Notes: generated by a model from the sequence alone, not told the origin. A stretch of DNA of 64,000 nt from Actinomyces slackii (GCF_900637295.1 NZ_LR134363.1:2852001-2916000), one strand, 5' to 3'; shown: positions 43,681-53,123, numbered from the stretch's first letter. Made by a program: numbers and translations.

Positions 43681-44037
43681 TCACCCCAGGGACCCGTCAG
43701 CCTCGTCGAGCAACTGCTCCAGCAACGCGGACAGCCCCGGGAGCCTACTCGTCACCGCATCCCAGACCAGGCGGTCATCGACGTGGCCATACTCGTGGAC
43801 GATGATGTTCCTCATCCCAACGACCTGGTCGATCACAACGATGCGCACTGCCACATCCGGATCCGCCCGCCGGATCCGATTCAGAGCCTCACCCAGGATC
43901 TCGATCTGCCGCTCCACCGCGGACCTTCGCATCAGGTCGCCTGCGAACTGGTCGTAGCCGACACCAGCGGTGAACCCTACTGCGGCCCGGGCTGCCTGCA
44001 GCGCATCCCACAGGTGAGCCGGTGTCTCAGGCCGCAT
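43681..44037 (-). CDS. HepT-like ribonuclease toxin (DUF86)
   Basis: A 118-residue all-helical HEPN protein with the catalytic R-x4-6-H motif RNIIVHEYG and MRRSAVERQIEILGEALNRI, the HepT pattern. It pairs with a MntA-type nucleotidyltransferase gene just upstream (11-bp overlap). In known HepT/MntA systems the antitoxin AMPylates a Tyr next to the His; here the Tyr is present (HEY). Motif and length are intact, so it may be functional. Confidence 0.88.
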   Translation of the reverse strand: MRPETPAHLWDALQAARAAVGFTAGVGYDQFAGDLMRRSAVERQIEILGEALNRIRRADPDVAVRIVVIDQVVGMRNIIVHEYGHVDDRLVWDAVTSRLPGLSALLEQLLDEADGSLG

Positions 44038-44338
44038 AGACGTCCTCCGCGGTTGCTAGCGCCGATGCACGAAAGTACGGGTTCCGAACAGCATCAGCAA
44101 TCACTAGGTCGACGGATCTACCGGTCAATCGAGATAGGTCCGCCTGAAGCCCCAAGTAGTCCGCCAACCGATCTCGTCGATCCGGCAGAAAATCCACGAG
44201 AAAGTCAAGATCGCTCTGATCAGGATCGAAGCACTCAGTGGTCGCCGACCCAAACAGGCGCAACCGAGCCACGCCATGCTCCTGACACACACTGGCCAGG
44301 AGCGAGGCACTCGGCAACCGAGCCCTGGATCCACTCAT
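44027..44338 (-). CDS. MntA-like nucleotidyltransferase antitoxin
   Basis: A 103-residue minimal nucleotidyltransferase. LRLFGSATTECFDPDQSDLD contains the GSx10DxD catalytic motif, followed by FLVDF and a helix ending in DVYAA. ATG 44338 is taken (a TTG two codons before is open). It overlaps the HepT gene by 11 bp. Expected to silence HepT by adding AMP to its active site. Confidence 0.88.
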   Translation of the reverse strand: MSGSRARLPSASLLASVCQEHGVARLRLFGSATTECFDPDQSDLDFLVDFLPDRRDRLADYLGLQADLSRLTGRSVDLVIADAVRNPYFRASALATAEDVYAA

Positions 44339-44410
44339 TGACAAAGTGTCTCAGACTCCAGGCCTCTGGCACCACAACCTGACACTCCCCGTCCCCCTCC
44401 CTTGCGCGCA

Positions 44411-45112
44411 TCACAGGTGCTTGAGGGCCTCGCGCCGGCTCAGCGGGGACAGGCTGGGATGAGCCTGGACGAAGGCGCGCACCCAGTCGCCGTCCGTGCG
44501 GGCGTAGTCGCGCAGGGCCCAGCCGATGGCCTTGCGGATGAAGAACTCGCGGTCCTCCTGGTTGGCCTCGATGACGTCGGTCAGCAAGGCGAGATCGGTG
44601 TCCGCCTTGTGCTGGAGCTGACAGATGATCGCGCTGCGCCGCACCCACATGTCCGCGTCCGCCGCCCAGGCCCGCATCCGGGCGGCCGCGGCGGGGTGCG
44701 CGCGCATCACGAGCCCGACGGCATGCGAGGCCTCATCAACCAGATCCCACCACGCCCCGGTGCGCACACAGTGCTCGTAGAGCGCCAGGGACTCCATGCG
44801 GCTGGCGTGCGGAGCCGAGTGCTTGGAGCGGATGATGGCCAGGGCCGCATAGCGCTCCTCGCGGTGGGTAGCTCCGTCCCACAGGCAGCACAGGGCGGTC
44901 TGCCAGGTCCCTGGGTCGCGCCACAGGTCGGGGTGGGCGGCGGCAGCCCGCTGGGCGATGCGGCGCGCGACCGGGACGCTGACGCCGTGCATGGCCATCT
45001 CGGACTTCAGGTAGGCGCGCTGCTGGGCGGCCCTAGCCGGGTCACCTGCCGCAGCCAGCGCCTCACGCAGGCCGGCGATGAGGCCCTCGACTGCCTCCGG
45101 TGCAGTGCTCAT
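44411..45112 (-). CDS. DNA alkylation repair protein, AlkD family
   Basis: A 233-residue HEAT-like helical-repeat glycosylase for N3- and N7-alkylated purines. Conserved blocks are MAMHGVSVPVARRIA, WWDLVDEASH (catalytic-Asp region), MWVRRSAIICQL and FFIRKAIGWALRDYARTD with WVRAFV. Length matches the family. It is followed 38 bp downstream of a TfoX-domain gene on the same strand; whether they share a transcript is unclear. Confidence 0.9.
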   Translation of the reverse strand: MSTAPEAVEGLIAGLREALAAAGDPARAAQQRAYLKSEMAMHGVSVPVARRIAQRAAAAHPDLWRDPGTWQTALCCLWDGATHREERYAALAIIRSKHSAPHASRMESLALYEHCVRTGAWWDLVDEASHAVGLVMRAHPAAAARMRAWAADADMWVRRSAIICQLQHKADTDLALLTDVIEANQEDREFFIRKAIGWALRDYARTDGDWVRAFVQAHPSLSPLSRREALKHL

Positions 45113-45150
45113 GCACCCACCTTACGCGCCTCGCGCACACGCCCCTGGTC

Positions 45151-45501
45151 TCACGGCCTGGACTGCCGGCGCTTGGCCGGGGCGGGCAGCGCGTCGGCGA
45201 CGGCGGCCAGAAGGTCGCGCACGTCGTCGGGCCGCTCGCGCAGGAACGTCAGGTCCATCAGCCAGTAGTCCTTGGCGCCCGGATACGGCGGTACCAGGCG
45301 GGCGATCCCGTCGAAACGGTCGTCCACGCCCGACCGTTTGATGTAGACACCACCGTCCCCGACCATCCCCAGGGGCTTGTCGTCCACGTAGACCATCCAC
45401 GCCCCAAACATGGCGCGCGCCCGCACCTCCAAGGGCTCCAGGGTCTCAAGGAGCTCGTCGACCAGGGCCTTGTCCGCCGCCTTGTCCTCATCGCTCGACA
45501 C
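45151..45501 (-). CDS. TfoX N-terminal-domain protein
   Basis: A 116-residue single-domain protein. The block RARAMFGAWMVYVDDKPLGMVGDGGVYIK is the TfoX/Sxy N-terminal signature, then YPGAKDYWLMD. There is no C-terminal TfoX domain, as in many actinobacterial stand-alone versions whose role is unknown and probably not natural competence. It is divergent from the AraC-type gene over 131 bp. ATG 45501 is used. Confidence 0.8.
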   Translation of the reverse strand: MSSDEDKAADKALVDELLETLEPLEVRARAMFGAWMVYVDDKPLGMVGDGGVYIKRSGVDDRFDGIARLVPPYPGAKDYWLMDLTFLRERPDDVRDLLAAVADALPAPAKRRQSRP

Positions 45502-45632
45502 GGCGCCTCCTTTCTCTCGCGGCCTTGACGCCCCACAGTAGAACCGCCGCCCTCGGGGGTCTTGGACGCGACGGCCACCAGCGGCGCCGCGGCGCCCGCC
45601 CCGGTGGCCGGGAGGCGTGCCAGGATACGGGC

Positions 45633-46364
45633 ATGTTCTCCGAGTCGGTTCTGGGTCCGGGCGCCGTGCTGTGGCGGTCCTGCGACGCCGGCCCGTCGCC
45701 GATCCCCGCCGACGGCTGCGTGGACCTCATCGCCGCCGGTGACCGCGTGTGGATCTGCGGGCCCCAGACCCGGTGGCTGCGCTCTGCGGGGACGGACTCT
45801 GAGGGGATGCTCGGCCTGCGGCTGTCCGCCGGGACGGCGCTGCGCCTGCTGCCCACGGACCTGCCGAACCTGCGAGACCGTTCGGTCGACCTGGGCGCAG
45901 CGCTCGACGGCGCAGCCGGCCAGCACGCCGCGCGTCTGCAGGACCTCATGGTGCGGGCACGCGAGTCACCCGCGCCGCAGGTACTCCTCACTCCCCTGCT
46001 GGAGCCGCTCGGCGCCCCGCAGCCGTGGACGGCCCTGGTGGACCGGGCCGCGGGCGCGGGGCTGGCGTCCGCGCAGGTGGCGCAGCGGCTGGAGTGCTCG
46101 CAGCGATCGCTGCGCCGCCGGATGCTCACCGCCTTCGGCTACGGCTACACCACGCTGGTGCGGATCCGGCGCGCCGAGCGCGCTCGCAGGCTCATCTCGT
46201 GCGGGACTCCCCTGGCGCAGGCTGCGGCTGAGGCCGGTTACGCCGACCAGTCCCACATGTGCCGGGACTTCGCGCGCTTCGCCGGGATGAGCCCGGGTCA
46301 GCTGGCGGGCAGTGCGGCGAAGATGTCGACAGCATTGCCGTCCGGGTCCAGTACCGTGGCATAG
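45633..46364 (+). CDS. AraC-family transcriptional regulator
   Basis: A 243-residue regulator. The N-terminal part of about 140 residues is a DUF6597-like sensor (PGAVLWRSCDAGPS, ADGCVDLIAAGDRVWICGPQT). The C-terminal double helix-turn-helix has AQVAQRLECSQRSLRRRM and LAQAAAEAGYADQSHMCRDF with FAGMSPGQL. ATG 45633 has AGGA 8 bp upstream. Its last 67 bp overlap the end of the convergent VOC gene, so the tail after AGSAAKM is coded on both strands. Confidence 0.88.
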   Translation: MFSESVLGPGAVLWRSCDAGPSPIPADGCVDLIAAGDRVWICGPQTRWLRSAGTDSEGMLGLRLSAGTALRLLPTDLPNLRDRSVDLGAALDGAAGQHAARLQDLMVRARESPAPQVLLTPLLEPLGAPQPWTALVDRAAGAGLASAQVAQRLECSQRSLRRRMLTAFGYGYTTLVRIRRAERARRLISCGTPLAQAAAEAGYADQSHMCRDFARFAGMSPGQLAGSAAKMSTALPSGSSTVA

Positions 46365-46696
46365 CGCTGCCCCCAGAAGGCGTCCCAGGGCCTGACCGCG
46401 CCCTCGTAGCCGGCATCGGTCAGCCTGGCGAAGAGGGCGTCAACATCCTCGGGGCGCTCCTGGCGGAAGGCCAGGGCGATGCGATGCCCGCCCTCAGGCG
46501 GCACATAGCCGGGATGGAAGGAGCGGATGACCTCCACGGTGTCCCAGGCGAGTACCGTGCCGTCGGCCAGGCGCGCGTCCACGTGCCCCTCGCCCTCCAC
46601 CCCCTCAGCGACGGGCACCCCCAGGGCGCGGTAGAAGGAGAGCGAGGCGGCCATGTCTCGGGTGACGATCCCGATGAATCCCAGTGTCAGTTCCAT
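46298..46696 (-). CDS. VOC-family (glyoxalase/bleomycin-resistance-like) protein
   Basis: A 132-residue protein with two beta-alpha-beta-beta-beta modules: GFIGIVTRDMAASLSFYRAL at the start, and GYEGAVRPWDAFWGQRYATVLDPDGNAVDIF at the end. The VOC metal Glu/His positions cannot be assigned with certainty. AraC plus VOC neighbours often form detoxification or resistance units. The two genes are convergent and overlap by 67 bp. ATG 46696 is used. Confidence 0.85.
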   Translation of the reverse strand: MELTLGFIGIVTRDMAASLSFYRALGVPVAEGVEGEGHVDARLADGTVLAWDTVEVIRSFHPGYVPPEGGHRIALAFRQERPEDVDALFARLTDAGYEGAVRPWDAFWGQRYATVLDPDGNAVDIFAALPAS

Positions 46697-46790
46697 GGGA
46701 TGAGACTGTAGTGAGCCCGGCGCGGCCCGTCTTGGACGGAACGGGCATCGAGGGTGCAGCCGGCATCATTGACTCCTGGCACGCCAGGCA

Positions 46791-46889
46791 CCGGCCGGTT
46801 GCGTCGAGCACGGCCCGCAGCCCGTTGGAGTCGGTGCCGTGGGTGAGGACAACTGCGTCGATGCCCTCGACGGCCCGAGCGAGGTCGGT
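46791..46889 (-). pseudogene. Fragment of an NAD(P)-binding SDR/NmrA-like gene
   Basis: On the minus strand TDLARAVEGIDAVVLTHGTDSNG reads like the segment after the third strand of NmrA-type reductases (LARAVEGADAVVFTHG). It begins inside the end of the 229-bp repeat at 46880-47108 and loses identity after about 30 residues. The 5' part of the gene is absent, so the repeat or a deletion replaced it. Confidence 0.45.
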
Positions 46890-47108
46890 CTTGCACATTC
46901 ATTCCTGGGCCGCCTCGGACTGCCCGTCTGGGAATCCGCATGATTCTGCGGATCTTCCTCCCATACCTCCTGTGCTGCACAAGGATGAATGTGCATGAGC
47001 GACGCCGACGCACATTCATCCCTGCTGACGCAGACACTCGCCAGGACAGATCGTTGGAATTCCAACGATTCCCCAGGCGGGGGTGCAGGATGAATGTGCA
47101 ACACCGGG
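46880..47108. repeat. 229-bp non-coding repeat, copy 1
   Basis: This stretch is nearly identical to 50325-50553, same orientation, with only scattered differences, mostly in the first 70 bases. It is bounded by TTGCACATTCAT at 46891 and its inverse ATGAATGTGCAA ending at 47101. Two more copies of the same motif form an inner inverted repeat at 46985-47019. It also holds the perfect palindrome TCGTTGGAATTCCAACGA (47051-47068) and the hairpin ATCCGCA/TGCGGAT. No open frame is shared, so it acts as DNA or RNA, perhaps a MITE-like mobile repeat. Confidence 0.85.
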
Positions 47109-47373
47109 CTCGTCACCGTCCAGCGCCGCAAGCGCACCAGCAACGCTACCCATCTCCTTACCCGCTCGGCGAGCAGCTCGACCGTGCGCGCCCCTGGGCT
47201 CGCTGCTCCCGGGCGTCTGTCAGTGGGACACGGCGAGACGCGCGCGTTCTGCACCCGTCTGACCGGTAACCAGGCCACTGCCACCGGTCGATGCGGCGAG
47301 CATGTGGCCGTGCGCCCGTCCCAGGGACCTGAACCGCACACACGCTCCAGCACCCCAGAGCCCTTTGGGTACT

Positions 47374-47388
47374 ACTAGTACAACTAGT
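47374..47388. promoter_or_regulatory. Operator-like palindrome before the AbrB-ABC operon
   Basis: ACTAGT-ACA-ACTAGT is a perfect 15-bp dyad 33 bp upstream of the AbrB-type gene, in an AT-rich promoter-like stretch with TACTTGTCG and GATACC. The AbrB-like first gene or a GntR-type regulator may bind it. Confidence 0.5.
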
Positions 47389-47420
47389 CATACTTGTCGC
47401 ACCTGAGATACCATGGTCCC

Positions 47421-47663
47421 ATGGAACCTCCAGAGGGAACCCCGCCGCCGGGGAAGTTCGCCGCCACCGTCACCCTGGGAGAGAAGGGCCAGATCGTCAT
47501 CCCCAAAGGGGCCCGGGACCTGTTCGGCATCAAGCCCGGGGACATGGTTCTCCTCCTGGCCGACTCCGAGCGCGGCATCGCCATCATGCCGCCCGACCTG
47601 TCCGCCCAGGTCATCACCCACACCCTGGACACGGTCGGCAAGCCGCGTACGGAGGAGTCATGA
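47421..47663 (+). CDS. SpoVT/AbrB-domain DNA-binding protein
   Basis: An 80-residue swapped-hairpin protein. KFAATVTLGEKGQIVIPKGA, then RDLFGIKPGDMVLLLADSERG, is the AbrB/MazE-type fold. ATG 47421 is chosen; the frame opens at 47394 with TTG. The stop overlaps the ABC ATPase gene by 4 bp. Such proteins in front of an ABC exporter usually repress the operon; here it may act at the ACTAGT dyad. Confidence 0.85.
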   Translation: MEPPEGTPPPGKFAATVTLGEKGQIVIPKGARDLFGIKPGDMVLLLADSERGIAIMPPDLSAQVITHTLDTVGKPRTEES

Positions 47664-48571
47664 GCGCCATCTCATGCCAGAACCTCACCCACCGCTTCGG
47701 CGAGCTCACCGCGGTCGACACGGTGAGCCTGGAGGTGGAGGACAACGAGATCTTCGGCGTGATCGGCCCCAACGGCGCGGGCAAGACCACGCTCCTGAGC
47801 TGCCTCGAAGGCCTGCGCAAGCCCACATCCGGGATGATCAAGGTCCTGGGCCTCGACCCGCTGCGGGATGAGCGCACCCTGGTGGAGCGCACCGGCATCC
47901 AGTTCCAGCAGGCCGCGCTCCCGCCCCGCCTGAAGGTGGGCGAGGCGCTCGAGCTCTTCTCCACCTTCTACGACCGCTGCCTGCCGTGGCGCCCGCTCCT
48001 GGAGCGGCTCGGCATCGCCGCCAAGGAGAAGTCGTACGTGACCAAGCTGTCCGGGGGTGAGCGCCAGCGCGTGTTCATCGCCCTGGCCCTCATCCATGAC
48101 CCCGAGCTCCTCTTCCTCGATGAGCTCACGACGGCACTCGACCCGCAGGCACGCCTGGCGATGTGGGACGTGGTCCGCGACATCCGTGAACGGGGCAAGA
48201 CGGTGGTGCTGACCACCCACTACATGGAGGAAGCCGAGGCCCTGTGCGATCGGGTCGCCATCATCGACCACGGCCGGCTCATCGCCTGCGACACCGTCCC
48301 GGCTCTCATCGCCGCCCACGGCGGGGACACCTGCCTGCGGCTGTCACTGAACGGGCCGGCGCCTGGCTCCCTGGCCTCCATCGAGGGAGTGACCACGGTG
48401 GAGCTCGATGGCGCCACGACGGTGGTGCGCGGCTCCGGCTCCTTCGTCCAGAACGCGCTGGCGCACCTGACCAGCGCGGGGGTCGACGTCACAGACATGT
48501 CCACCAGCTCACCCGGCCTGGAGGACGTCTTCCTCAACCTCACCGGACGCACAATGAGAGAGGCACACTGA
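47660..48571 (+). CDS. ABC exporter ATPase subunit (DrrA/CcmA-like)
   Basis: A 303-residue ATPase with Walker A GPNGAGKTT, Q-loop IQFQQAALPP, signature KLSGGERQR, Walker B LLFLDELTTALDP and switch TTHYMEEAE. The last 80 residues form the small C-terminal domain of DrrA-type exporters. Leu-Thr follows the Walker B Glu where Pro-Thr is usual (DELTT for DEPTT). It works with the permease encoded next. The substrate is unknown; drug or lipid export is typical. Confidence 0.92.
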   Translation: MSAISCQNLTHRFGELTAVDTVSLEVEDNEIFGVIGPNGAGKTTLLSCLEGLRKPTSGMIKVLGLDPLRDERTLVERTGIQFQQAALPPRLKVGEALELFSTFYDRCLPWRPLLERLGIAAKEKSYVTKLSGGERQRVFIALALIHDPELLFLDELTTALDPQARLAMWDVVRDIRERGKTVVLTTHYMEEAEALCDRVAIIDHGRLIACDTVPALIAAHGGDTCLRLSLNGPAPGSLASIEGVTTVELDGATTVVRGSGSFVQNALAHLTSAGVDVTDMSTSSPGLEDVFLNLTGRTMREAH

Positions 48572-48596
48572 TGCGCGCTACCGGGCCCTGGTCGTC

Positions 48597-49316
48597 ATGC
48601 TCACCCGCTCATCCCTGCGCGAGCCGGCGGGCCTGTTCTTCACCCTCATCTTCGCCCCTATGCTGGTCATCATCTTCGGGCTGATCTTCGGCAATGATCC
48701 CGCGCCGCAGTTCGGGGGCCGCGGCTTCGTCGACGCCGTGCTGCCGGCCTGCGCCTGCCTGGTGGTGGCGATGACCGGCGTCATGCTCCTGCCGGTCGCC
48801 CAGCTCCAGCTCCGCGAGAGCGGGGCCCTGGCACGACTGCGGGCCACGCCGCTGCGAGCGGGGACCTATGTGGCCGCGGATCTGAGCGTCACCTTCCTCA
48901 TCAGCATGGCCGGCGTGATCCTGGCGCTGCTGGCCGGGATGATCTGCTTCGGCGCCACCCCTCAGGGGAATCCGCTGCAGATCCTGGCCGCAGTGGCCCT
49001 CGGGCTGGTGGCCTTCCTGGCCCTGGGCTACACGCTGGCCGCCATCTACCCCTCCTCGCGCGCCGCTACCGGCATCGGCAACGGCCTGCTCATCGTGCTC
49101 ATGATGTCCTCCGGGGCATTCATCCCCACGGCCGAGCTGCCCGCGGGAGTCCAGCGCATCATGGGCTACTCGCCGTTCTACTACCTGGTCGATCTGGTGC
49201 AGGGAATGTGGAGCGGGGAGCCATGGTCCCACCATGGCCTGGCCACCGCGGTCCTGGCCGGCATGATCGGGATCTTCGGCGCCCTGGGAGCGCGGCTGCT
49301 CACGTGGAGCGATTAA
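48597..49316 (+). CDS. ABC-2 exporter permease subunit
   Basis: A 239-residue membrane protein with six spans and the ABC-2 pattern LTRSSLREPAGLFFTLIFAP, ESGALARLRATPL and YSPFYYLVDLVQGMWSG. ATG 48597 has no ribosome site. The ATG at 48571 that overlaps the ATPase stop lies in another frame and gives an unrelated short peptide. Upstream of 48597 the frame (ARYRALVV) also looks like the usual N-terminus of such permeases but has no start codon. Either translation is coupled to 48597 or a base was lost at about 48570-48575. Confidence 0.85.
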   Translation: MLTRSSLREPAGLFFTLIFAPMLVIIFGLIFGNDPAPQFGGRGFVDAVLPACACLVVAMTGVMLLPVAQLQLRESGALARLRATPLRAGTYVAADLSVTFLISMAGVILALLAGMICFGATPQGNPLQILAAVALGLVAFLALGYTLAAIYPSSRAATGIGNGLLIVLMMSSGAFIPTAELPAGVQRIMGYSPFYYLVDLVQGMWSGEPWSHHGLATAVLAGMIGIFGALGARLLTWSD

Positions 49317-49580
49317 CGCACCGCCGCAGCACGAGCCCACCGAGCCCGGGACGGCACCCCCTGCTCTCCCTGGGATCATGCGGAGCTGCGGCGAGTGACC
49401 CAGGCCCGCCGCTCTTCGCCCGGCATCGCGACACCCCTGGACCATGAGCTGCGCCGCAGCGCGCCAGCGGGCCGCGGTCGTCACCGATGCGGGCGGCAGT
49501 GACTGAGCGCGCTGCAAGGCTCAGAAGGTACCGGAGCGGGCGCCGCGATCCGCATGACTCCGCGAGCCTCCGCGCCCGGC

Positions 49581-49739
49581 TCAGCCCACGGAATCAAGCG
49601 CCTTGCTGAGGCGCTGAAGGATGCCGGGAAGCCGCTGGGTCACTGCCAGCCAGAACAGGTCATCGTTCATGTCCCGGTATCCTGCGTGTGCGGCAATATT
49701 GCGTGTTGTCCGAATCGCCGCGCACTCCTGCTCCGTCAT
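49581..49739 (-). pseudogene. Truncated HepT-like toxin (C-terminal third)
   Basis: ECAAIRTTRNIAAHAGYRDM, then FWLAVTQRLPGILQRLS, is the end of a HEPN/HepT protein, with R-x4-H in RNIAAH. Only about 52 residues remain: the N-terminal two thirds, which should lie between this piece and the MntA gene's stop, are absent. The toxin cannot fold normally. Confidence 0.65.
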
Positions 49740-49773
49740 GGTCCTCCGCGCAGCCTCAGCGACCACGGGCCGC

Positions 49774-50091
49774 TCACAATGCCACCGCCTCCGCCAGCGC
49801 CTCACGCGAGACCGCATCGCGGAGCACGACCGGGGCGAGGACATCGACCGGGCGGCCGAGCACGCGGCGCATCCCCTCGTTAAGACCGGCGATCCGCATG
49901 AGCGTGCGCCGTTGTGGGTCCTCAAGATCAACGAGAATGTCGATATCCGACTGCGGGCCGGCGTCGCCCCGCGCGACCGAGCCGAACAGCCGCGGATTGG
50001 AGGCGCCGTAGCGCACAAGGAGCGCATCGAGCTCGTCACGGTGGGCCACCAGCGCCTCACGCGCCTCAAGGCTCTCGGCAGTGGGGATCAT
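49774..50091 (-). CDS. MntA-like nucleotidyltransferase, orphan antitoxin
   Basis: A 105-residue minimal nucleotidyltransferase with LFGSVARGDAGPQSDIDILVD, an intact GSx10DxD motif, then the MRIAGLNEGMRRVLGRPVDV core. Its toxin downstream is reduced to a fragment. Residues differ clearly from the MntA at 44027, so it is not a copy of it. ATG 50091 is used. Confidence 0.85.
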   Translation of the reverse strand: MIPTAESLEAREALVAHRDELDALLVRYGASNPRLFGSVARGDAGPQSDIDILVDLEDPQRRTLMRIAGLNEGMRRVLGRPVDVLAPVVLRDAVSREALAEAVAL

Positions 50092-50324
50092 GGCCTCAGT
50101 GTCCCAAACGCACGGCCACTTGCCCAGTGCGAGTCATCAGCCCCGCGCCCCAGTACCACCGATGACGGCACCCTTGCCGGCCGCCGGTGGGACGTCATCG
50201 TCATGCCGTCATGGAGGGTTTCGAGCAGTGCGTTGGCAACGACATCGACATCGCCCGCATGCAACGCTCGCAGCATGTCGGCCTGGAGGACGCGGGAGAG
50301 CTTCGTGCCAGAGTGCTCGCCTGA

Positions 50325-50553
50325 CGAGGTCGGTCGTGCACATTCATTCCCGTGCCGCGTCGGACCGCCCGCCTGGAAATCGGCATGATTCTGCGGATCT
50401 TCCTCCCATACCTCCTGTGCTGCACACGGATGAATGTGCATGAGCGACGCCGACGCACATTCATCCCTGCTGACGCAGACACTCGCCAGGACAGATCGTT
50501 GGAATTCCAACGATCCCCCAGGCGGGGGTCCAGGATGAATGTGCAACACCGGG
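50325..50553. repeat. 229-bp non-coding repeat, copy 2
   Basis: Second copy of the element at 46880-47108, direct orientation, 3.4 kb away. The central 150 bases are almost unchanged; the ATCCGCA stem base pairing is weakened here by differences near 50378. The region between the copies carries the AbrB-ABC operon and the broken HepT/MntA pair. Confidence 0.85.
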
Positions 50554-50673
50554 TCTCGCCACGCCCGGCCCCCACCAGAGGCCACTCCACTCTGCGGGAC
50601 TCGACCGAGTCAGGGATTACAGTGCCAGTAGGGAGCGTGGGCGAACGCCTCGGGCGCGCCCAGAGGAGCCGCG

Positions 50674-51698
50674 TCAGGCCCGTGAGGCTCGCTCGGTAAC
50701 AGCCCGCAGGTAGCGGTCGCGGCCGGCCAGGTCCTGGCCGGTGGTCGCCTGCCCGAAGCCGGCGGCGAGGGCGGCCTCGCGCAGCGCGACCCCCTGCCCG
50801 GGGTCGTGCTCCATGATGAGAACACCGCCGGGACGCAGGAGATCCGCAGCCCGCCTCACGATGGCGACTGGCACCGCCGTCCCGTCCTCTCCCCCGCCGT
50901 AGAGCGCCAGGTCCGGGTCGTACCGCTCGGTCTCCTCATCCTCCACAGCCCCTGCGGGCACGTACGGTGGATTGGAGACGACCAGATCGACCCTGCCGTC
51001 CAGCTCGCTGAGCGTGTCGGGTGCCGTGGCGTCAGCCCGCAGGACGCGCACTCGCCCGGGCGCGAGGCGCTCGCAGTTCTCCCGGGCCAGCGCCACCGCG
51101 CCCTCGTCCAGCTCCACGCCGACCACTCGTGCCCCAGCCACCTCCACCGCCAGGGCCGCGGCGATGGCGCCCGATCCGGTGCACAGGTCGACCACGAGCG
51201 GCTCCGCGACGCCGCCGACCACCATCCGCGCCACGGCGTCGATGGCCGCCCCTGCCACCACCTCGGTCTCGGGCCGCACAATGAACACCCCGGGCCGGCA
51301 CTCCAGTCCCAGCCCCCGGAACCACATGCGCCCCATGAGGTGCTGGAGCGGCACTCGCGCCGCGCGCTGCTCAACCAGCGCGACGAACCGGCGAGCCTGC
51401 TCGGCGCTCGCCCCCTCGCATATGACCAGCGACGTTCCCACCACATGCTCCGCCAACACCCGGACGTCGTTCTCAGGAGAAACGACTCCCGCCTCCCTCA
51501 ACACCTGCCCGGCGTCGCGGACCAGGCGACGGAGCTGGAAGCGGTCCAGCGAGCCCGCAGGAAAGGAGACGGCAGGTGTGGGGGGCGGGGGTGTCGGGTG
51601 AAGACGTAAAGGAGCCTGCGACCAGTCGAGCCCGGCACCCCCGCCACCCACACCGTCACCAGAGACTCCCGCCCCCGAACCGCCTTTCACGCCATTCG

Positions 51699-51702
<4 letters not shown>
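50674..51702 (-). CDS. prmC: Peptide chain release factor N5-glutamine methyltransferase
   Basis: A 342-residue SAM methyltransferase that methylates the Gln of the GGQ motif in release factors. The N-terminal helical domain has [17 protein letters not shown]. The Rossmann domain has [14 protein letters not shown] and the catalytic NPPY (SNPPYVPAG). GTG 51702 overlaps the prfA stop (GTGA), so enzyme and substrate are coupled. The first 55 residues ([19 protein letters not shown], then a Pro run) are low-complexity and unlike other PrmC proteins. Confidence 0.93.
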
Positions 51703-52799
<1,097 letters not shown>

Positions 52800-52858
52800 G
52801 GATCGTCTTTCCTGGGATGGTGGCGGTGCGGGTGGCCCGGCCGGGCCCGGATGCACGA

Positions 52859-52900
52859 CGACGCCGACGGCGGCCCACTGGGGGCCATCCGTCGGCGTCG
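52859..52900 (-). terminator. rpmE terminator hairpin
   Basis: A perfect 12-bp stem (52859-52870 with 52889-52900), with further pairing in its loop, 11 bp past the rpmE stop. It would separate rpmE from prfA. Confidence 0.65.
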
Positions 52901-52910
52901 GGGTACTCGG

Positions 52911-53123
52911 CTACTTGTTGCGCTTGCCGTAGCGCGCCTCGAAGCGGGCCACGCGGCCACCGGTGTCGAGGATCTTCTGCTTGCCGGTGTAGAAGGGGTG
53001 GCAGGCGGAGCACACCTCGGCGCGGATCTCGCCGGTGGTGACGGTCGAGCGCGTCTCGAAGGTGTTGCCGCAGGTGCAGGTGACCGTGGTGGCCACGTAC
53101 TCGGGGTGGATACCCTGCTTCAT
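52911..53123 (-). CDS. rpmE: 50S ribosomal protein L31 (zinc-binding form)
   Basis: A 70-residue ribosomal protein. Four Cys (16, 18, 38 and 41 in TCTCGNTF and [10 protein letters not shown]) form the zinc site of the C+ L31 type, used when zinc is plentiful. The end is [21 protein letters not shown]-type ribosome site before ATG 53123. It lies between rho and prfA, as in many actinobacteria, although a DUF1963 gene and a TetR fragment now separate it from rho. Confidence 0.97.
   Translation of the reverse strand: MKQGIHPEYVATTVTCTCGNTFETRSTVTTGEIRAEVCSACHPFYTGKQKILDTGGRVARFEARYGKRNK

Noticed and set aside
46880..47108. Coding role for the 229-bp repeat
   Set aside because: Short frames exist in several phases, but none is kept open and alike in both copies with a start and ribosome site.
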